DNA of 6,613 bases. It comes from Gammaproteobacteria bacterium UBA5338 (GTDB lineage Bacteria; Pseudomonadota; Gammaproteobacteria; Pseudomonadales; UBA5862). Shown in pieces: positions 4,367-6,613 of the stretch (the first letter of the stretch is position 1; every line of letters begins with the position of its first letter). Where the stretch lies: assembly GCA_002408105.1 (NCBI GenBank), contig DHQM01000223.1, forward strand, positions 18,580-25,192. Direction: 5' to 3'. The notes beneath the pieces are model-generated. The model saw nothing but the letters and a program-made list of their open reading frames with translations, was not told the DNA's origin and did not search any database. A program made the translations under genes and the position numbers.

Positions 4367-6613
4367 ATGTTTGTCCGCAATGTCCAACGACTCACCGCCG
4401 GGCTTGCCTTTTGTGGGACCGGTGTCCTGGCCCCCTGGGCGGGCGCGGCCCCCGAGGTGCCGATCTACCAGCAAATCCTCGACCGCCTGCAAACCGATGA
4501 AGACGTGGTCCTTCCGTGGCAACCGGAGGGTGTTGCGGACATCCAATTGATGTACAACCGGGAAACGCCCATTCCACCCCAGTGTTACACCGACTCGGCC
4601 GGTGAGCACAACCCGTGTTACGTGTGCCACCAGGATGCGATCCCGGGTCGTGAGAACACCATGAACGACCGCGACCTGCAGGAGGCCTACAGCTTTAGCG
4701 ACCAGGGGCTCACCAACCACTGGTCCAACCTGTTCGAGGACCGCAGCGCACGAGTCGCGGCCATCAGCGAAGCAGAAATCAGTGACTACATCGCACAGGA
4801 CAACTACAGCCCATTGCGCCAGCGCCTGTTGGACGCAGGTTTTGAAGGCTGGGTGCCGGATCTAGAGAACCTGCAGCTCGGCGCCGCTGCCTTCGACGAC
4901 GAAGGCTTTGCAAAAGACGGCAGCTGGTGGGTTGCGTTCAACTACAAGCCTCTGCCAAGCACCTTTTGGCCAACCCAGGGCTCCACCGACGATGTCATGA
5001 TCCGTTTGCCGGTCGCTTTCTACACCGACAGCAGCGGCTTGCCGTCGCGGGAGGTCTACAAAGCCAACCTCGCGCTGGTTGAAGCCAACATCAAAGGCGT
5101 CGCGCGCATGGGCGCACTGCCCTTCGACGAGAATGCGGTGGGAGTCGACCTCGATGGCGACGGCGCCCTCGGCATCGCCACAGAAGTGAATGCAGAGCGC
5201 GCCCACTACGTGGGTGGTGCAGCCCACATCGACCTCATTCCCCATGTGTACCCCAAAGACACAGAGTTTCTGCACACCGTGCGCTATGTCGGTGTGCGCG
5301 AGGACGGCAGCATCTACAACCCGCCTCGCATGAAAGAGGTCCGCTACATGAAGCGCACCATCCAGAGCCGGCACTTTCAGCTTGAGCACTGGTACATCGA
5401 AGAGAACCTCGAGAAAGAGGAAGGCAACCTGCCGACCTTCATCAACCACGGCCAGGATGGCCTGGCCACCAAGTTCGGTTGGGACGTCACCGGGTTTCTT
5501 GAAAACAAAGAAGGCAACCTGCGTTGGAACACCTACGAAGAAAATGTCTTCTGCATGGGTTGCCACAAGGCAGTGGGCTCCACCATTGACAAGACCTTCA
5601 GCTTTCCACGCAAGCTGGATGGCGCCGCGGGGTGGGGCTACATCGACCTGACGGCGCTGCGCGACGCACCGAACCAGGGCGAATCCATGGGCGAGGCCGC
5701 AACCTACTTCGGGCGCGTCGGCGGGGGAACCGAGTTTCGCAGCAACCCCGAACTCGAAGCGCGCTTTTACCACCCGGATGGTTCGGTCAACACCGTCGCC
5801 GTGGCGAGCACCCGAAACCTGTATGAACTGATCGTGCCGACCGCGGAGCGCGCCCTGCTACTGAACAAGGCGTACCGGGTCATTGTGCAGGACCAGGACT
5901 TCATCTACGGGCGCGACGCGACCGTCACCCCACCACCGCGGGTTCTTTCGGAGGTGGACAATGACACCTCGCCGACCCTGCCGGAGTCGCGGCAGTTTGA
6001 CTGGAACATCGTGCTGGATTGGGCCGCCACTGAAGACTGGGCCTGCAACTACAATGGCGATGTGGACTTCGCTCAACTGCATGAAGCCCACCAAATACGA
6101 CTCGGGGGCACAGACGCCGGCAGCTTCGATCAACTCTGTGCCAACGGTGAAGTGATCCTGCGCGGTAGCGCCGAAGTGACCCTCACCGGGGATTTTGAGC
6201 CAATCCCTGGCCAGTCCTTCACTCTGGTTCGTGCCGGCAACCTGGTGGGAAGCTTTGACCAGATTCAGGTGCCAAGCCTCGCCACCGGGGTATTCAAGAC
6301 CGTGCAAACACCCACAGAGCTGCGCCTGGTGGTGGCCACGGACAGCGACCTCGATGGCATCACCGATGACGTCGACAACTGTACCCTGGCGCCCAATGGC
6401 CCGGACCGACCCGATGCCGGCGGGCACAGCCAGCGGGACACCGACGGCGACGGCTTCGGGAACCTGTGTGACACCGACCTCAACAACGACGGTGTGACCA
6501 ACGGCCTCGACATTGGCGCACTGCTCAGCGTGTTCGGCACCGCAGACCTCGACGCCGACTTCAACGGCGACGGCGACGTCAACACGCTCGACGTGCTCGC
6601 CTTCCTCAACGCC
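4367..6613 (+). CDS. Exported two-haem c-type cytochrome with TSP3 and dockerin-like calcium repeats (3' end outside window)
   Basis: The frame is open from ATG at 4367 to the window edge, giving 749 residues with no stop. Residues 1-27 form a signal peptide (basic start, hydrophobic core, AGA before Ala28). CYVCH at 84-88 and CMGCH at 396-400 are two c-type haem sites, so the protein must be matured in the periplasm by the cytochrome c assembly system. About 300 residues separate them. This stretch includes GLTNHWSNLFEDR (114-126), NYKPLPSTFWPTQGSTDDVMIRLP (193-215, partly aromatic) and a DLDGDG calcium-type loop (261-266). Residues near 594-655 form a beta-rich segment with a GSFDQI motif. 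TSP3-like repeats follow (DSDLDG at 659-664, DNC at 669-671, DTDGDG at 691-696, Cys701), then two dockerin-like repeats (DLNNDG at 704-709 and DFNGDG at 731-736) that reach the edge. I do not know a named family for the cytochrome body. It is probably an extracytoplasmic redox or electron-transfer protein; its substrate is unknown. It shares strand and locus with the PhoX-like gene. Confidence 0.85.
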   Translation, partial: MFVRNVQRLTAGLAFCGTGVLAPWAGAAPEVPIYQQILDRLQTDEDVVLPWQPEGVADIQLMYNRETPIPPQCYTDSAGEHNPCYVCHQDAIPGRENTMNDRDLQEAYSFSDQGLTNHWSNLFEDRSARVAAISEAEISDYIAQDNYSPLRQRLLDAGFEGWVPDLENLQLGAAAFDDEGFAKDGSWWVAFNYKPLPSTFWPTQGSTDDVMIRLPVAFYTDSSGLPSREVYKANLALVEANIKGVARMGALPFDENAVGVDLDGDGALGIATEVNAERAHYVGGAAHIDLIPHVYPKDTEFLHTVRYVGVREDGSIYNPPRMKEVRYMKRTIQSRHFQLEHWYIEENLEKEEGNLPTFINHGQDGLATKFGWDVTGFLENKEGNLRWNTYEENVFCMGCHKAVGSTIDKTFSFPRKLDGAAGWGYIDLTALRDAPNQGESMGEAATYFGRVGGGTEFRSNPELEARFYHPDGSVNTVAVASTRNLYELIVPTAERALLLNKAYRVIVQDQDFIYGRDATVTPPPRVLSEVDNDTSPTLPESRQFDWNIVLDWAATEDWACNYNGDVDFAQLHEAHQIRLGGTDAGSFDQLCANGEVILRGSAEVTLTGDFEPIPGQSFTLVRAGNLVGSFDQIQVPSLATGVFKTVQTPTELRLVVATDSDLDGITDDVDNCTLAPNGPDRPDAGGHSQRDTDGDGFGNLCDTDLNNDGVTNGLDIGALLSVFGTADLDADFNGDGDVNTLDVLAFLNA
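6341..6613 (+). other. Segment encoding TSP3 repeats and dockerin-like repeats
   Basis: Residues 659-749 of the cytochrome carry four acidic calcium loops of the form DxDxDG or DxNxDG. The first two are TSP3-like with Cys671 and Cys701, which probably form a disulfide. The last two have the dockerin spacing (DLNNDG...LD, DFNGDG...LD). The second dockerin repeat is nearly complete at the window edge, so the true C-terminus may be near. This is inferred from the usual length of such tails. Confidence 0.8.

Noticed and set aside
4403..4414. Lipoprotein signal around Cys16 of the cytochrome
   Set aside because: Phe precedes the Cys, which does not fit a lipobox, and the Cys lies inside the hydrophobic core. 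A signal peptidase I site after AGA (25-27) fits better.
4070..4720. A 216-codon minus-strand open frame crossing the PhoX-like/cytochrome junction
   Set aside because: It overlaps two well-supported plus-strand genes and the tandem hairpins, and shows no family motif.
4862..5773. A 303-codon open frame on the minus strand
   Set aside because: It lies wholly antisense to the cytochrome, whose frame has a signal peptide, two CxxCH sites and calcium loops. Its translation has no recognisable domain. Long antisense frames are common in GC-rich genes.

Overview
The window is GC-rich and densely coding. It reads as a chromosomal segment of a marine or halophilic gammaproteobacterium. This is inferred from four things: an ectoine-hydroxylase-like gene, an exported protein with a VPxPA-type C-terminal sorting signal, a secreted cytochrome ending in thrombospondin-type-3 and dockerin-like calcium repeats, and a YiiM-type MOSC protein. 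No tRNA, rRNA, CRISPR array, insertion sequence or phage gene was seen.

Layout: (1) bases 2-172 hold the 3' end of an unidentified plus-strand gene. (2) 185-889 encodes a MOSC-domain protein of the YiiM type. (3) 890-1102 is a gap holding a small dyad/repeat motif and a strong ribosome binding site. (4) 1103-2044 encodes an EctD-like Fe(II)/2-oxoglutarate dioxygenase without any ectABC gene beside it. (5) 2115-2525, minus strand, encodes a small single-domain globin convergent with the ectD-like gene. (6) 2526-2830 is a divergent regulatory region with an FNR/ANR-type box, an inverted repeat and a sigma-54-like -24/-12 element. (7) 2831-4255 encodes an exported PhoX/DUF839-like beta-propeller protein with a VPVPA C-terminal sorting signal. 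(8) 4256-4366 contains two abutting RNA hairpins. (9) From 4367 to the window end runs an exported two-haem c-type cytochrome of 749 visible residues. It has no stop in the window and ends in Ca-binding TSP3 and dockerin-like repeats.

The most interesting part is the right half. An exosortase-type substrate lacking the cysteine of the PhoX metal centre is followed on the same strand by a large diheme cytochrome with calcium-binding C-terminal repeats. Between them are two structured RNA elements, and upstream is a sigma-54-like promoter, the promoter type reported for PEP-CTERM genes. This looks like a two-gene envelope or extracellular module of unknown biochemical function. The globin and the FNR-type box suggest that oxygen or nitrogen-oxide status matters at this locus. 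The EctD-like enzyme keeps the iron, 2-oxoglutarate and several ectoine-contacting residues but differs at four positions that are usually conserved around the pocket, so its substrate should not be taken for granted.
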